DNA of 64,000 nucleotides from Lactobacillus sp. ESL0700 (GCF_029392095.1 NZ_CP113930.1:1685001-1749000), one strand, 5' to 3'. Shown: positions 45,338 through 55,362, counted from the first letter of the stretch. Program-made: numbers and translations. Notes: generated by a model from the letters alone, not told the origin.

Positions 45338-45790
45338 TTAGAAGTTAGCAATAATCTGATTTAAAAATGTTTCTAACTGTTTAACATCTTGAATACTAAG
45401 GCCAGCGATAATTTGCCCATTGATTTTATCCATAATCGCATGAATTTCCGTAATGTTTTCATCAATTAGTTTAAATCCAGCAGCCGACAAGGTCAGTACA
45501 ATTTGCCGTTGATCACTCTGCAAATGTGCTGTTTGAATAAAATCATTATCTGCTAATCGTTTTACAATTCCGCGAATTGTCGGGTGGCTAAGTACAAAAG
45601 TATCAGCGATTTCTTTTTGCGTAATTGTTCTGCCCTTGGAATCATATAAATAGACCAAAAGCGAAATTTGCGCTCCAGTTAAGGAATAATTTTGAAATAG
45701 ACTGGCAAAATGGTTGTTTAGTTCCTTCTCAATTAGTGTGTTGGCGATTTTTATCTTAGGTCCTAAGCGATTTAAAAGTTTATCAGACAT
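45338..45790 (-). CDS. MarR-family regulator
   Basis: The 150-residue protein has the MarR winged helix (TQKEIADTFVLSHPTIRGIVKRLADNDFI, across residues 55-85, then the wing with DQRQIVL). AGAAAGGAAG precedes the ATG. It sits between two operator copies and should repress itself, the exporter and the reductase gene. Ligand unknown; exporter plus reductase suggests a phenolic or other organic acid. Confidence 0.92.
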   Translation of the reverse strand: MSDKLLNRLGPKIKIANTLIEKELNNHFASLFQNYSLTGAQISLLVYLYDSKGRTITQKEIADTFVLSHPTIRGIVKRLADNDFIQTAHLQSDQRQIVLTLSAAGFKLIDENITEIHAIMDKINGQIIAGLSIQDVKQLETFLNQIIANF

Positions 45791-45810
45791 ATTTAGCTTC
45801 CTTTCTGTTA

Positions 45811-45824
45811 TGTAGTATACTACA
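45811..45824. promoter_or_regulatory. MarR-type operator over the marR promoter
   Basis: Perfect palindrome TGTAGTATACTACA. It contains the -10 TATACT; TTGATA lies 18 bases upstream, so binding would block RNA polymerase. Confidence 0.8.
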
Positions 45825-45856
45825 TTTTTTAGAAAATTATCAAGCTCACTTAGTCT

Positions 45857-47626
45857 CTAAAGACCTTGCTCTTGACTCATCGCCTCAACTGCCATTCTAC
45901 CAGAATTAATTGCAAAGCCCATTGAATTACCAGGCAAAGTAAAGTTATAGCTATCACCATAAATGGTATTAGCATCCTGACCAGAACAATACAATCCGGG
46001 AATTACTTGGTCATTTTTACCAAACACACGCATATTTTCGTCAGTCCGAATACCACCCAAAGTTGCATAAGCATATAAATAGAATTTGCCCACAATGAAG
46101 CCGCCTTTTCCTGTAAGTTGTCTGAGATACTTAGCTGGCTTGAAGAATTGTAAATCCTGATGCTCGGCGCACATTTCATTATAATCGCCAATTGTAACAG
46201 CTAACTTATGCTTTGGTATTCCTAATTTTTGGGCTAATTCTTCAATTGTCTTAGCTGCAATTATGCCCTCATAATGTTCTTTTTCTGCACGAACTATTTC
46301 ATCATCAATGCCACCAAACGGATTCCCAGGTGACACAATGTTGACGATATCAACCCCAGTCTTTTTATATTGCTCCAGCATTTGTCGATCCATAATACAA
46401 TAAGCATAATGCCCTGGTTGTAGCATCAGTGCATTACCTGTATATGTGGTATTACCCATTTGCGCTTCATTCATAAAGCGATCACCATTTTGGTTGATTA
46501 ATAAGTTGGGTTGACGTAATCCCGCATCACTGTGGAAGTAACGGATATTATGTGGCAAGGAAAAAATGGTCTCGATATTTTCTGAAGTGCGGTCTTTTTG
46601 CGCACCTATTTGCCACATCATTTGCAAGCCGTCACCCGTAATTCCTGGAACTTCAAAGTCGAAGAAGTCCTCATTAAGATGCAATCCTAATTCATCGCGA
46701 AGCATTTCTTTGTTAGAAGCAAAACCACCAGTCGCAACTAAAACGTACTTTGCTTTAACTTCATATGCTTGATTGCCAGATTGAGCAACGACGCCTGTAA
46801 CTCGGTCGCCAGTTTTAATCAACTGCTTAACTGGCGTTGTTAGGTAAAACTTGGCTCCTAATTCCTGCGCTCTTTCATACATACGCTTATTCATCCACGA
46901 TGCTGCGGCTGGCCCAGGCTGACTACCATCTTCTGGCTGAACAATGTGCCATGTAGCGTTAGCACCTTTAAAATACGGAAACGCCCCCGCGAATTTAACA
47001 CCCATTTTTTGCAGCCATTCAATTGTTTCTGCTGACTTTGCAAAATACTTCTTAACTAAGGCTGCATTTACCCGATAATGAGTGTAATTCATGTGTTCAT
47101 TAAAGGCTTCCTCGACAGACAAGTCGTTAAAGTTATCCTTTTGAATTTGCGTATCAATTCCTAAAGGCCCCATTCCCATACTGCCTGTGCCACCTATGTT
47201 GCCATTCTTTTCAAAGACAACTGCTTTTAGTCCTTGCTCACCAGCCGTTACAGCTGCTGCTAATCCTGAAGGACCCGCGCCGACAATGACGACATCAGTT
47301 TCCAGACTGTGTGTTTGACTATCTTCATTATCAGATTTGGCAGTTGTATCTACTGTGCCTGCTTGCTCCAAGGCTTTTTTAACAGCGTTTTTTATACCAG
47401 CAGAAGTCATTGACGCACCACTTACTGCATCAACAGCATAAGTTTGCTCCTGAACAATTTTATCTGGTAATTCCTTTAGCGGCTTATCCGCAATCCCCCT
47501 AGTTTCCGATTCCGAAATTATTTTCACTGCAGCGATTTTGTTATTTTGAACACTGACCGCAACAGCTATTGGACCACCGTGGCCCATATCCTGAGCTTGG
47601 TAAATTCCATCACGCAATTGATTCAT
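45857..47626 (-). CDS. FMN_bind and FAD_binding_2 reductase (fumarate-reductase superfamily)
   Basis: The 589-residue soluble protein has an N-terminal FMN_bind domain (residues ~5-90) with DAVSGASMTS (acceptor S72), a linker, then an FAD domain from GAGPSG (117-122) to the C-terminus. The covalent FMN would pass electrons to FAD, which reduces an activated C=C bond. The C-terminal block is YGDSYNFTLPG in place of NRLGGN of fumarate reductases, so fumarate is unlikely. No signal peptide, so cytoplasmic. Candidates are hydroxycinnamate-, urocanate- or other enoate-type reductases. A MarR operator precedes it. Confidence 0.88.
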   Translation of the reverse strand: MNQLRDGIYQAQDMGHGGPIAVAVSVQNNKIAAVKIISESETRGIADKPLKELPDKIVQEQTYAVDAVSGASMTSAGIKNAVKKALEQAGTVDTTAKSDNEDSQTHSLETDVVIVGAGPSGLAAAVTAGEQGLKAVVFEKNGNIGGTGSMGMGPLGIDTQIQKDNFNDLSVEEAFNEHMNYTHYRVNAALVKKYFAKSAETIEWLQKMGVKFAGAFPYFKGANATWHIVQPEDGSQPGPAAASWMNKRMYERAQELGAKFYLTTPVKQLIKTGDRVTGVVAQSGNQAYEVKAKYVLVATGGFASNKEMLRDELGLHLNEDFFDFEVPGITGDGLQMMWQIGAQKDRTSENIETIFSLPHNIRYFHSDAGLRQPNLLINQNGDRFMNEAQMGNTTYTGNALMLQPGHYAYCIMDRQMLEQYKKTGVDIVNIVSPGNPFGGIDDEIVRAEKEHYEGIIAAKTIEELAQKLGIPKHKLAVTIGDYNEMCAEHQDLQFFKPAKYLRQLTGKGGFIVGKFYLYAYATLGGIRTDENMRVFGKNDQVIPGLYCSGQDANTIYGDSYNFTLPGNSMGFAINSGRMAVEAMSQEQGL

Positions 47627-47714
47627 AATATTTCACTCCTTTGAATCATCTTGTTAAGCTAATCACTTTGATTAACAACGGAATTATAACACCGCTTACA
47701 CTGCGTAGCAATAA

Positions 47715-47728
47715 TGTAGTATGCTACA
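47715..47728. promoter_or_regulatory. MarR-type operator before the FMN-binding reductase gene
   Basis: TGTAGTATGCTACA, one base from a perfect palindrome and matching the sites at 45304 and 45811; 89 bases upstream of the reductase start. Confidence 0.75.
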
Positions 47729-47754
47729 TTTTAAAAATAAATTAAATGTCATCT

Positions 47755-47782
47755 TTGCTCGTCAACATAATTAGATTATAAT
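47755..47782 (+). promoter_or_regulatory. Promoter of the homocysteine methyltransferase gene
   Basis: TTGCTC (47755-47760), 16-base spacer, TATAAT (47777-47782). Confidence 0.55.
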
Positions 47783-47835
47783 TAAAATAAGATTGGTTTA
47801 TTGTTAATTATGAAACCAAGTTTGAGGTAACTTAA

Positions 47836-48756
47836 ATGGATTTACTAACAACTATTCACAACAAAGGATTAATTTTAGACGGTGCAATGTCCGATGAACT
47901 TGAAAAGCAAGGCGTGCCAACAAATAATAAATTATGGACAGCAGCTGCATTAAGGGACAACCTGCAGGCCGTATATCAAGCACACTGGGACTATCTTCAG
48001 GCAGGTGCCCAGCTGATTATTACCGATACCTACCAAGCAAACATTCCAGCCTTCATTAAGGCTGGTTATACTGAACAAGAAGCAAAAGAATTAATCACTG
48101 ATGCGGTTAAAATCGCTAAAAAAGCACGTGATGATTATGAACGAAAGACTGGCAAACACAACTTTGTCGCTGCTTCTATTGGTTCTTACGGTGCTTATTT
48201 AGCAAACGGCAATGAATTTTGCGGTGATTACAACCTCACATCTGACGAATATCTTGACTTTCACTTACCTCGTTTAAAAACAGTCATCACGCAGCAGCCG
48301 GACTGTCTTGCAATCGAAACGCAACCTAAACTAGCAGAAGTTACAGCACTTCTAACCTGGCTAGCCAAAAATGAGCCACAAATTCCCGTTTATGTTAGTT
48401 TTACACTGCACGATACCGTACGCATTAGCGACGGCACTAGCTTAAAAAAGGTTGTTGAAACTGTAAATAACTATCCACAAGTTTTTGCAGTCGGTGTCAA
48501 TTGCGTTAAGCCAGCTTTAGTCACACCAGCAATCAAGACAATTTGCCAATTCACTAATCAAGAAATCGTCGTTTATCCTAATCAAGGCTATGCCTATGAT
48601 TCATTTTCTAAAACTTGGCTAAAAATCAACCGGACAACCGATTTTTATCAAAGCACCAAAGAATGGTACGAGGCAGGAGCTCATTTAATCGGTGGCTGCT
48701 GCACGACTGGACCAGAACAAACGCGCGAAATTGCTCGCGCTTTTCAAGAAATTTAG
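47836..48756 (+). CDS. mmuM: Homocysteine S-methyltransferase
   Basis: The 306-residue TIM-barrel enzyme has LDGAM near the start and zinc cysteines in GVNC and GGCCTTGP. It transfers a methyl group from S-methylmethionine or SAM to homocysteine. No S-methylmethionine permease (mmuP) gene lies next to it. TTGAGGTAAC precedes the ATG. Confidence 0.9.
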   Translation: MDLLTTIHNKGLILDGAMSDELEKQGVPTNNKLWTAAALRDNLQAVYQAHWDYLQAGAQLIITDTYQANIPAFIKAGYTEQEAKELITDAVKIAKKARDDYERKTGKHNFVAASIGSYGAYLANGNEFCGDYNLTSDEYLDFHLPRLKTVITQQPDCLAIETQPKLAEVTALLTWLAKNEPQIPVYVSFTLHDTVRISDGTSLKKVVETVNNYPQVFAVGVNCVKPALVTPAIKTICQFTNQEIVVYPNQGYAYDSFSKTWLKINRTTDFYQSTKEWYEAGAHLIGGCCTTGPEQTREIARAFQEI

Positions 48757-48836
48757 TTTAACTTAATTATTTTGTATATTTTTCTTAAGATATTGCGATT
48801 AAACTGACAATATATAAATAATCAAGGAGGGCTATA

Positions 48837-49043
48837 ATGGGCTTTATTCTTATGATGGGTGGCTTAATTATCGGTGGTGCTTTAATCTATATCGCACTGT
48901 CTGGTACTGCCAACCATACCTTAAAATATTTAACTTTATCAGTCGGCAGTATAGCTTTATTAGGTGGTCTAGTCTTGCTACTAGCGCCAGCATTTTCACA
49001 TCAAGTTTATGATTGGTTATACGCGTTAATCACAAATCATTAA
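48837..49043 (+). CDS. Small two-helix membrane protein
   Basis: A 68-residue protein with two hydrophobic helices (about 2-20 and 30-52) and a strong AAGGAGGGC ribosome site. Function unknown; not recognisably a toxin or bacteriocin. Confidence 0.75.
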   Translation: MGFILMMGGLIIGGALIYIALSGTANHTLKYLTLSVGSIALLGGLVLLLAPAFSHQVYDWLYALITNH

Positions 49044-49055
49044 TTATAAGTATAA

Positions 49056-49084
49056 AAATAGAGTAGCTTTTAGCTACTCTATTT
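49056..49084. terminator. Bidirectional terminator
   Basis: 12-bp perfect stem AAATAGAGTAGC / GCTACTCTATTT with loop TTTTA, between convergent genes. Confidence 0.9.
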
Positions 49085-49104
49085 TGTTCCCAATTATTTA
49101 TATT

Positions 49105-50550
49105 TTAATTCTTTTTAGCAATTGCCTTAATTGCATTTCTACCAGAGAAGATGCAGTATCCAGCATGCGTACCAGGTACGTTAACGCCGTATGTATCACC
49201 ATAAAGAACGGCTGAACCATCACTACCAATTGCGTACAAGCCTTCAATTGGACGACCTTTAGTATCCAATACTTCGTTATTGACATTAACACGTAAGCCA
49301 TCACCAGTAGTGTATGCACCAACGCCTAATTCAATTGAGTAAAATGGACCATCACCATCAACAGGCAACATGTACTTAGCTGGCTTATGGAAGTCAGTAT
49401 CTTCACCTTTTGCGGCCATCTCATTGTAGTGCTTAACGTAAGCTGGCAAGTTTGGCGTATCAATTTCTTTAGCTAATTCTTCAATTGTAGCAGCCTTGTG
49501 TAAGAACTTGCGACCATCTTTTTCAGCCTTCTCAATGTCATCACGCAAAGTTGGGTAACGATCTTCTGGGACCATTGGCTTCATTGAACGTGGATATGAT
49601 TTGTCGGTAAAGTCATCCAGAATCTTTTGGCTAAAGATACAGAAGACACGTCTTTGCCGGTTCATGGCATTACCTTCATTAGCCCAGTTAACAACACAAG
49701 CGGCCTCATCAACAAAACGCTCGCCAAGTTCGTTAACCCACATTTGTGGTTGGTCACAAACTGAACTCCACATTGCTGTTCCCCACAGCTTAAATGCTGG
49801 AATAGTGTCATCCTTAAATTGACCACCAAACATCATTGACATTCCAGTGAAGTACTTCTGAGCTCCCAAGTTCCAAGCAAGACGCAGGCCATCACCTGTA
49901 CTTTTACCTGAGTTAACAGGGATTACGTTATCTGGATTTTGGTGAGGGGTACTGCCAAATAATTTCTTATCATTCAGGTAACCACCGGCAGCTAAGACAA
50001 CGTTCTTGGCATTAACAACCTTAGTTGCACCATCTTCAACTGTTGTCAAAGTTACGGAATAAGTATGATCGGCGTTTGGCTCAACGTCCGTAACTTTAGT
50101 CAGTGTTTCAATAGCTAGTCCCTTGCCCTTAGCGTATGGTTCCAAGCCATTATGAATAGCGTCATGGCCCTTACCTTCAAACAAGTGCCAAGTTCTAACA
50201 CTAGTCCCCATGTTGACAACCATCCAGAACTTTACACCGTGATCTTGCAGCCAAGAAACATTCTTACCAGCATTATCAATGTAGCGTTCCCACATTCTGC
50301 CGTCACCTTTATAGTGAGAATAATTTAATTCTTCTTCAAGCAGTTCCTTCTTGTCAATTACGGCATTGTCCTTCTTCTGCAATTCGGAATCAGCAGCAAA
50401 CACACCTTCAACATAGTTACCAGTACCACCAGTTGTCTTGCCTTTTTCTACTAATAAGGTCTTCAAGTTGTTATCAACAGCTTCAGTTGCGGCAGCAAAA
50501 CCAGCAAGCCCAGCACCAACAATGACAACATCGTATTGTTCTTCTGTCAT
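49105..50550 (-). CDS. FAD-dependent reductase, fumarate-reductase superfamily, without FMN_bind
   Basis: The 481-residue soluble flavoprotein has GAGLAG at the N-terminus and the C-terminal block YAIGSDGSAVLYGDTYGVNVPG. It lacks an FMN_bind domain, so electrons must come from a separate partner or direct donor. The catalytic NRLGGN block is absent. Codon use suggests high expression. It is the last gene of the cluster 55234-49105, separated from the preceding gene by a hairpin that may limit its transcription. Confidence 0.85.
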   Translation of the reverse strand: MTEEQYDVVIVGAGLAGFAAATEAVDNNLKTLLVEKGKTTGGTGNYVEGVFAADSELQKKDNAVIDKKELLEEELNYSHYKGDGRMWERYIDNAGKNVSWLQDHGVKFWMVVNMGTSVRTWHLFEGKGHDAIHNGLEPYAKGKGLAIETLTKVTDVEPNADHTYSVTLTTVEDGATKVVNAKNVVLAAGGYLNDKKLFGSTPHQNPDNVIPVNSGKSTGDGLRLAWNLGAQKYFTGMSMMFGGQFKDDTIPAFKLWGTAMWSSVCDQPQMWVNELGERFVDEAACVVNWANEGNAMNRQRRVFCIFSQKILDDFTDKSYPRSMKPMVPEDRYPTLRDDIEKAEKDGRKFLHKAATIEELAKEIDTPNLPAYVKHYNEMAAKGEDTDFHKPAKYMLPVDGDGPFYSIELGVGAYTTGDGLRVNVNNEVLDTKGRPIEGLYAIGSDGSAVLYGDTYGVNVPGTHAGYCIFSGRNAIKAIAKKN

Positions 50551-50570
50551 AATTTAATACCTCGTTTTAA

Positions 50571-50614
50571 CAAAAAACATGCACAAATTAAATCGCCTTT
50601 AATCTGCACATGTT
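50571..50614 (-). terminator. Intergenic hairpin, terminator or attenuator
   Basis: On the minus strand AACATG-TGCA-GATTAAA pairs imperfectly with TTTAATTTGTGCATGTT, followed by TTTT. It lies between the 620- and 481-residue reductase genes. Confidence 0.6.
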
Positions 50615-50621
50615 ATTACTT

Positions 50622-52484
50622 TTAATTCTTTTTAGCGGTTTGTGCTGCATCAATTCCGGCTAATCGACCAGATGTATATGCAAAGCCTAAAGTTCCACCT
50701 TCAAAGTCAACATATGCCTTACCATACATCCCTGAAGCATCAGCACCAGTTACATATAAGTTTGGAACAATTCCACCTTCAGGAGTTAAAGCGTGCATCT
50801 TTTCATCAATAGTAACGCCACCAAGAGTACCCAAGTTACGAGCAATAAATTTAACTGCGTAAAATGGTCCTTTTTCAACCGGAATAAATCTGCTGGCATC
50901 ACCATAAAATAGTTCATCTTCACCGGTTTTCTTAGCGTTATTGTACTGTTCGATAGACTTCTTTAAGTTTTCCTTATCAACGCCCATCTTTTCAGCTAAT
51001 TCGTCAATTGTTTGACCAATAAAGACAACATCAGTTGCTTCAAGTTTATCTAATAACGGCTTGAAATCTGTCTTTTCATGTTCACGTTTAATACCATCTT
51101 CGGTATCAGTTGGCAAGTTAAATTCCATGTAGAATTGACGCTTGTTCTTCCATTTACCATAGTGATCTTCAATGGCAACTGTGCCACTTTCTTTAATTGT
51201 ATCAAGCATTCCCTGGTCAAAAATTGCATATTCAGTTTGCTTAGGCTGCTCTGAAAGTTCAGCACCATGTACAGCAAATAATGTGGCATGAGTTTCGTTA
51301 GCGTAACGTTGACCACGAATATTAACACGTAAGTTGCAATAACTACCGAAACAATTTAGTGAGTAATAAGCAGGTCCAACAAGCTTCATCATTTCGCCAG
51401 TATCTTTTTGGCTAAAGGTTTGCCAGAAGTAGTGTGTTGAACCTGAAACTTCGTGAGTTGCACCGGCTTTCCAAGCCATGTTTAAACCATCACCAGTATT
51501 TTGCAAAACTTGACCTTCAGTATTAACGTCGCCAAGTAATTCTTTACGCATTTGTGGATTACCACCAAAACCACCAGTAGCAATAACTACCTTCTTAGCG
51601 TGAACAATTAATTCACCATCATCGCTTTGTGCAACTACTCCAGTGACTTTACCAGCTTCATCTTGCAATAATTCTTTACCAGCATAGCCAAAGTACATTT
51701 GACCACCAATTGATTTAAAGTTCTCAATTAACTTGGTAATTGCCTTAGTACCACCTTCTTGGTAACCATGCAAAGTTGCTGGATCACTTTCGTGTTCATA
51801 ACTACCACCAGTACCGGCATCAACTAACTTCATGATAGCTCCGTTATCATTAAGCCAATCAACAGTCTTACCAGCTTCATCAATAATCCGACGAACCAAA
51901 ATTGAGTTCATATAACCTTGTGAAGCATCTAAATATTTCTCATATAACCATTTCTTGGATACAACTGCATCCGAATCTTTTTGTTGTTGACTATCAGCAG
52001 CAAACATCCCACCAGCAAAAGTACCAGCACCAAGTGGTGAAATAGTCTTTTCAAGTAAGGCTACACTTACTCCTGCTTGACGTGCAGCTAATGCTGCAGC
52101 ACTACCAGCTGCACCAGCACCAACTACAACAACATCAACATCAATTGTCTTCTTAGATGTTTCAGTTTCTTGACCGCCGTTTTCCTTTAAAGCAGTAAAG
52201 TCAACATCAGCCTTAGTCAATGCTTCCTTAACCCCAGTCATAATTCCGCGTGAAGTTTCTGAAGCACCAGATACGACATCAACATCTGGTGATTGATGAG
52301 CAATAATCTTTTTGGCCATCTTATCAAAAGCATTTGCTTGTAAACTACCAGGTTGATACTTGTCAAGAGGTGTAACTGATTTAATTTCGTTTTCGTCAAC
52401 TTCAACTTCTAGATGAATGACATCTTCTTTTCCTTGTCCTGAACCAGTGTATTTGCCTGGTTTAGTAGTAATCTTTTTTGTCAT
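50622..52484 (-). CDS. FMN_bind and FAD_binding_2 reductase, 620 residues
   Basis: N-terminal FMN_bind (residues ~8-95) with DVVSGASETS (acceptor S75), then FAD domain from GAGAAG (122-127). The C-terminal block is GADASGMYGKAYVDFEGG. This is the layout of urocanate-, acrylate- and hydroxycinnamate-reductase relatives. No signal peptide. It follows the MFS carrier gene by 25 bases, so uptake and reduction are probably linked. The lack of an N- or C-terminal NADH-reactive domain leaves the electron donor open. Codon use suggests strong expression. Confidence 0.9.
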   Translation of the reverse strand: MTKKITTKPGKYTGSGQGKEDVIHLEVEVDENEIKSVTPLDKYQPGSLQANAFDKMAKKIIAHQSPDVDVVSGASETSRGIMTGVKEALTKADVDFTALKENGGQETETSKKTIDVDVVVVGAGAAGSAAALAARQAGVSVALLEKTISPLGAGTFAGGMFAADSQQQKDSDAVVSKKWLYEKYLDASQGYMNSILVRRIIDEAGKTVDWLNDNGAIMKLVDAGTGGSYEHESDPATLHGYQEGGTKAITKLIENFKSIGGQMYFGYAGKELLQDEAGKVTGVVAQSDDGELIVHAKKVVIATGGFGGNPQMRKELLGDVNTEGQVLQNTGDGLNMAWKAGATHEVSGSTHYFWQTFSQKDTGEMMKLVGPAYYSLNCFGSYCNLRVNIRGQRYANETHATLFAVHGAELSEQPKQTEYAIFDQGMLDTIKESGTVAIEDHYGKWKNKRQFYMEFNLPTDTEDGIKREHEKTDFKPLLDKLEATDVVFIGQTIDELAEKMGVDKENLKKSIEQYNNAKKTGEDELFYGDASRFIPVEKGPFYAVKFIARNLGTLGGVTIDEKMHALTPEGGIVPNLYVTGADASGMYGKAYVDFEGGTLGFAYTSGRLAGIDAAQTAKKN

Positions 52485-52509
52485 TTTTTAATTCCTTTCA
52501 ACAACTAAT

Positions 52510-53718
52510 CTATTTTCTCTCACCAGCATGGTTTGCATCTGGAAGAATTGCCAAAATAATAACTGTTAAGCCAAAAATTGTACCTTGAAGAATAAAAGTT
52601 AATGCAAAGTTATGTCCTGCAATTCCAGAAATAATAACTGGAACAACATATGACAAAAGCAATGACATAGTACCTACAAGTCCACCGGCAGAACCAGCAT
52701 ATTTAGGCCCAATTTCTGGGAATTGAATTGGCATAGCTTGTAGTAATGGACCAGTAATGGCACCGCATAGCCCACCAAAAATCAAAGTTACTAATAATAC
52801 TCCGCCAAGTGGAACATACCAAGTAATACCCATTAAAACAGCAGATAATAATGTAGTAGTAATCATAAATGGTTTAGCATTCTTTAGCTTACCAACAATA
52901 GCTGGTCCAAATAATGATCCACATAAACTACCAACAGTAGCAATGGCAGCAAACATACCAGCTTGACGACCGTTCATTCCTCTAGCAGCGAATGCTTGTG
53001 GTAAAATTCCTGAGAATGCCATTGCAGCAGCAGTACAACAACCACCACAGATACCAATTAACCAAACTTTGCCACTCTTAGCAGCAACTTTGAAGTAACT
53101 CATTGATGATTCTTGTTGTCCTTGAGCTTGTGGTACTTCTTCTCCCTTAGGTGTATCCCTAACAAATAATACCCAGCAAACAGCAAGGATTAATAGCAAA
53201 ACTGATGAAAAAGTATATGCAGAATTAATACTCTTAAACATTGGTCCAGTAATCTGAGATAACATAATCCCAATACTTGCTGAAGCAAAAAATACACCCA
53301 TAGCCATGTTAGTATCTTGCTTGAACCAAATACCAAAAATTTTAATCGTATTAGCATTTAAAAGTGCCATGTAAACACCAAACATCAACAACATAATCAT
53401 CATTGTAATGAAGTTATGAGCAATTAATCGGCCAAAAGCACCAATAACTGACACAACTAATCCAACAGTAACAACTTTCTTAGCACCAAATCTATCTGCT
53501 AATGAACCAGCAGGAATACTAAGAAACACGGCAATTAACATTGGAGCCATTAATAAACTCGAGTATTGTGCAGGTGTAATGTGCAATGCTGGCATAATTT
53601 GCGTAGCTAATGCAGAAACTTGAAATTGTGTATAATTGCTGACAACATCCATGAGTGCAGCAATAGCCAAGATTACCCAACGATAACTCGACAATTTTGG
53701 TAATTGTTTTTCTTCCAT
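52510..53718 (-). CDS. MFS carrier, NarK/CynX-like
   Basis: The 402-residue protein has 12 helices and the MFS motif SLADRFGAKK between helices 2 and 3. It is a close paralogue of the carriers at 56472 and 62656 (shared YRWVILAIAALMD and IKIFGIWFKQDTN). It lies between two reductase genes, so it probably imports the acid that is reduced or exchanges it for the product. Confidence 0.9.
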   Translation of the reverse strand: MEEKQLPKLSSYRWVILAIAALMDVVSNYTQFQVSALATQIMPALHITPAQYSSLLMAPMLIAVFLSIPAGSLADRFGAKKVVTVGLVVSVIGAFGRLIAHNFITMMIMLLMFGVYMALLNANTIKIFGIWFKQDTNMAMGVFFASASIGIMLSQITGPMFKSINSAYTFSSVLLLILAVCWVLFVRDTPKGEEVPQAQGQQESSMSYFKVAAKSGKVWLIGICGGCCTAAAMAFSGILPQAFAARGMNGRQAGMFAAIATVGSLCGSLFGPAIVGKLKNAKPFMITTTLLSAVLMGITWYVPLGGVLLVTLIFGGLCGAITGPLLQAMPIQFPEIGPKYAGSAGGLVGTMSLLLSYVVPVIISGIAGHNFALTFILQGTIFGLTVIILAILPDANHAGERK

Positions 53719-53749
53719 TATTTAAAATCCCCTTACTTTTAAATAAAAA

Positions 53750-55234
53750 CTAATTTTCAGCGGCGTATTGACCGGCTAAACGTCCGAATGTCTGTGCATG
53801 ACTGCATGTCAGACCCGGAACTCTGTCTGGGTAACTGCCCCAGAAGAAGCCACCACTGCAGTTCCCTGCTGCAAACAAATGTGGAATTGGTTTGCCGTTC
53901 TTGTCAATAACTTGCATCTTAGTATTAATCCGCAAGCCATCAAGTGTTGCAAGCAAACGGCCACCGTAAACAACACCGTAGTATGGGCCATGCTCAACTG
54001 GAAACAATCTAAATTGTTCCTTACCCAAATCGGTGTCTTCACCCTTCTTGCACATTTCGTTGTAGCGTTCAACACTATGAACCAAATTATCCTTTGGCAT
54101 GTGTAATTTTTCGGCTAATTCTTCGATTGTGTCAGCCTTTTGAACCATACCGTCATCAATCCGGCGTTGAATTTCAGCTTTATTTTCCTCGGTGTTATAA
54201 ATTCCTGGGAAGCCTAAGCGTGAACAACCTTGTGTATGGAATTGTGCCAAGTGATCCATTGTTTCTTCTGACCAAATTTCAGCTTCCAAATAACCAGGTT
54301 GCTTAGCAGCGGCATTGGTATCAAATTGATAAGGTACACTTTCGTTTTCGAAACGTTCACCATTCAAGTTAACCTTAAGCAGTGGATAAGCACCCATCCA
54401 GAAGTAACCTTGACCCTTAAAGTCGATGAGATAATGCTCTTCAGCCTTAGTGCCAACCTTCACAGCACCACGGTCAAAGATGATTTCGGCAGGCTCTTCA
54501 TCACGAGCTGCGCCAACTTTCAAACCAGCTAAAATACCTGAACCATCATCACGTGGGCCATCAGAATAAACATTCTTCTTGTAACCAAGTGGATCCCACT
54601 TTTGCATTAATTCAGGATTACCACCGTAACCACCGGTACAAATAATGACACCTTTAGTTGCGGCATATTCAGTCTTAGCACCAGAAGCACGATCGCTAGT
54701 AATGACACCGGTAACTTTACCGCTGTCGTCAGTTACTAATTCTTCAAGTTTAGTATTGTACTTCAGCGTTACACCTAATTCCTTAACCTTATCAATCATC
54801 CACTCACCATAATGAGCCCAGTCATTATCTGGAGTTGTTAAGGCTAATTCTGTATTGAAAGCAGTATTGACGATTGTTTCATAATTAGCATCAGGTTGTA
54901 CTCGTAAAACAGCGTTGTGTGGCTTCATGATATTATCTTCAAGCCAGTTAGCTGTTTCATCAGTGTGGTTAGCCCATGTCCAAAGCAAGCGTTCATCAAC
55001 ATTGCCTTGATAAAACAAAGTTAAGAAGTTCATTAACTTAGCTTTATCAACCTTAATTCCTGCTCTTCTTTGAGCATTACTGTCCAATGCGGCAAAGAAT
55101 GAACGGAACAAGAACTGTGAACTACCAGACTTGTCAATCAATAATACCTTAGCGCCTTTTTCGGCAGCAGCCATGGCAGCCATAGCACCGGCATTGCTGG
55201 CACCGGCAACAATTACATCATAACTATTTTCCAT
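53750..55234 (-). CDS. FAD-dependent reductase, fumarate-reductase superfamily, paralogue 1
   Basis: The 494-residue soluble flavoprotein lacks FMN_bind. The dinucleotide loop is GASNAGAMA (GxSxxG in place of GxGxxG) and the C-terminal block is WGSYPDRVPG. A hairpin near residue 190 reads DRASGAK, whereas the two paralogues have DRESGAT. It is first in an operon with the MFS carrier and FMN-binding reductase. The 24-bp motif at 55321-55344 and a TATTAT -10 at 55282-55287 lie upstream. GAGGGAG precedes the ATG. Confidence 0.87.
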   Translation of the reverse strand: MENSYDVIVAGASNAGAMAAMAAAEKGAKVLLIDKSGSSQFLFRSFFAALDSNAQRRAGIKVDKAKLMNFLTLFYQGNVDERLLWTWANHTDETANWLEDNIMKPHNAVLRVQPDANYETIVNTAFNTELALTTPDNDWAHYGEWMIDKVKELGVTLKYNTKLEELVTDDSGKVTGVITSDRASGAKTEYAATKGVIICTGGYGGNPELMQKWDPLGYKKNVYSDGPRDDGSGILAGLKVGAARDEEPAEIIFDRGAVKVGTKAEEHYLIDFKGQGYFWMGAYPLLKVNLNGERFENESVPYQFDTNAAAKQPGYLEAEIWSEETMDHLAQFHTQGCSRLGFPGIYNTEENKAEIQRRIDDGMVQKADTIEELAEKLHMPKDNLVHSVERYNEMCKKGEDTDLGKEQFRLFPVEHGPYYGVVYGGRLLATLDGLRINTKMQVIDKNGKPIPHLFAAGNCSGGFFWGSYPDRVPGLTCSHAQTFGRLAGQYAAEN

Positions 55235-55320
55235 TTTTCTCCCTCACTTCTTTTAAAATTTTGTTTTTTTAATACGCTTTCATAATACTATGAATAACGT
55301 GAACTTCTGCACCATATTTA

Positions 55321-55344
55321 GAATTGAGGATTACCAAATGGAAT
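55321..55344 (-). promoter_or_regulatory. Shared 24-bp element, copy 1 (probable LysR site)
   Basis: Plus-strand form GAATTGAGGATTAC then CAAATGGAAT. It sits about 34 bases upstream of the -10 of the flavoprotein operon, near position -45 to -70, where LysR recognition sites lie. Confidence 0.6.
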
Positions 55345-55362
55345 AGTCGAGTTTTTGAAATA

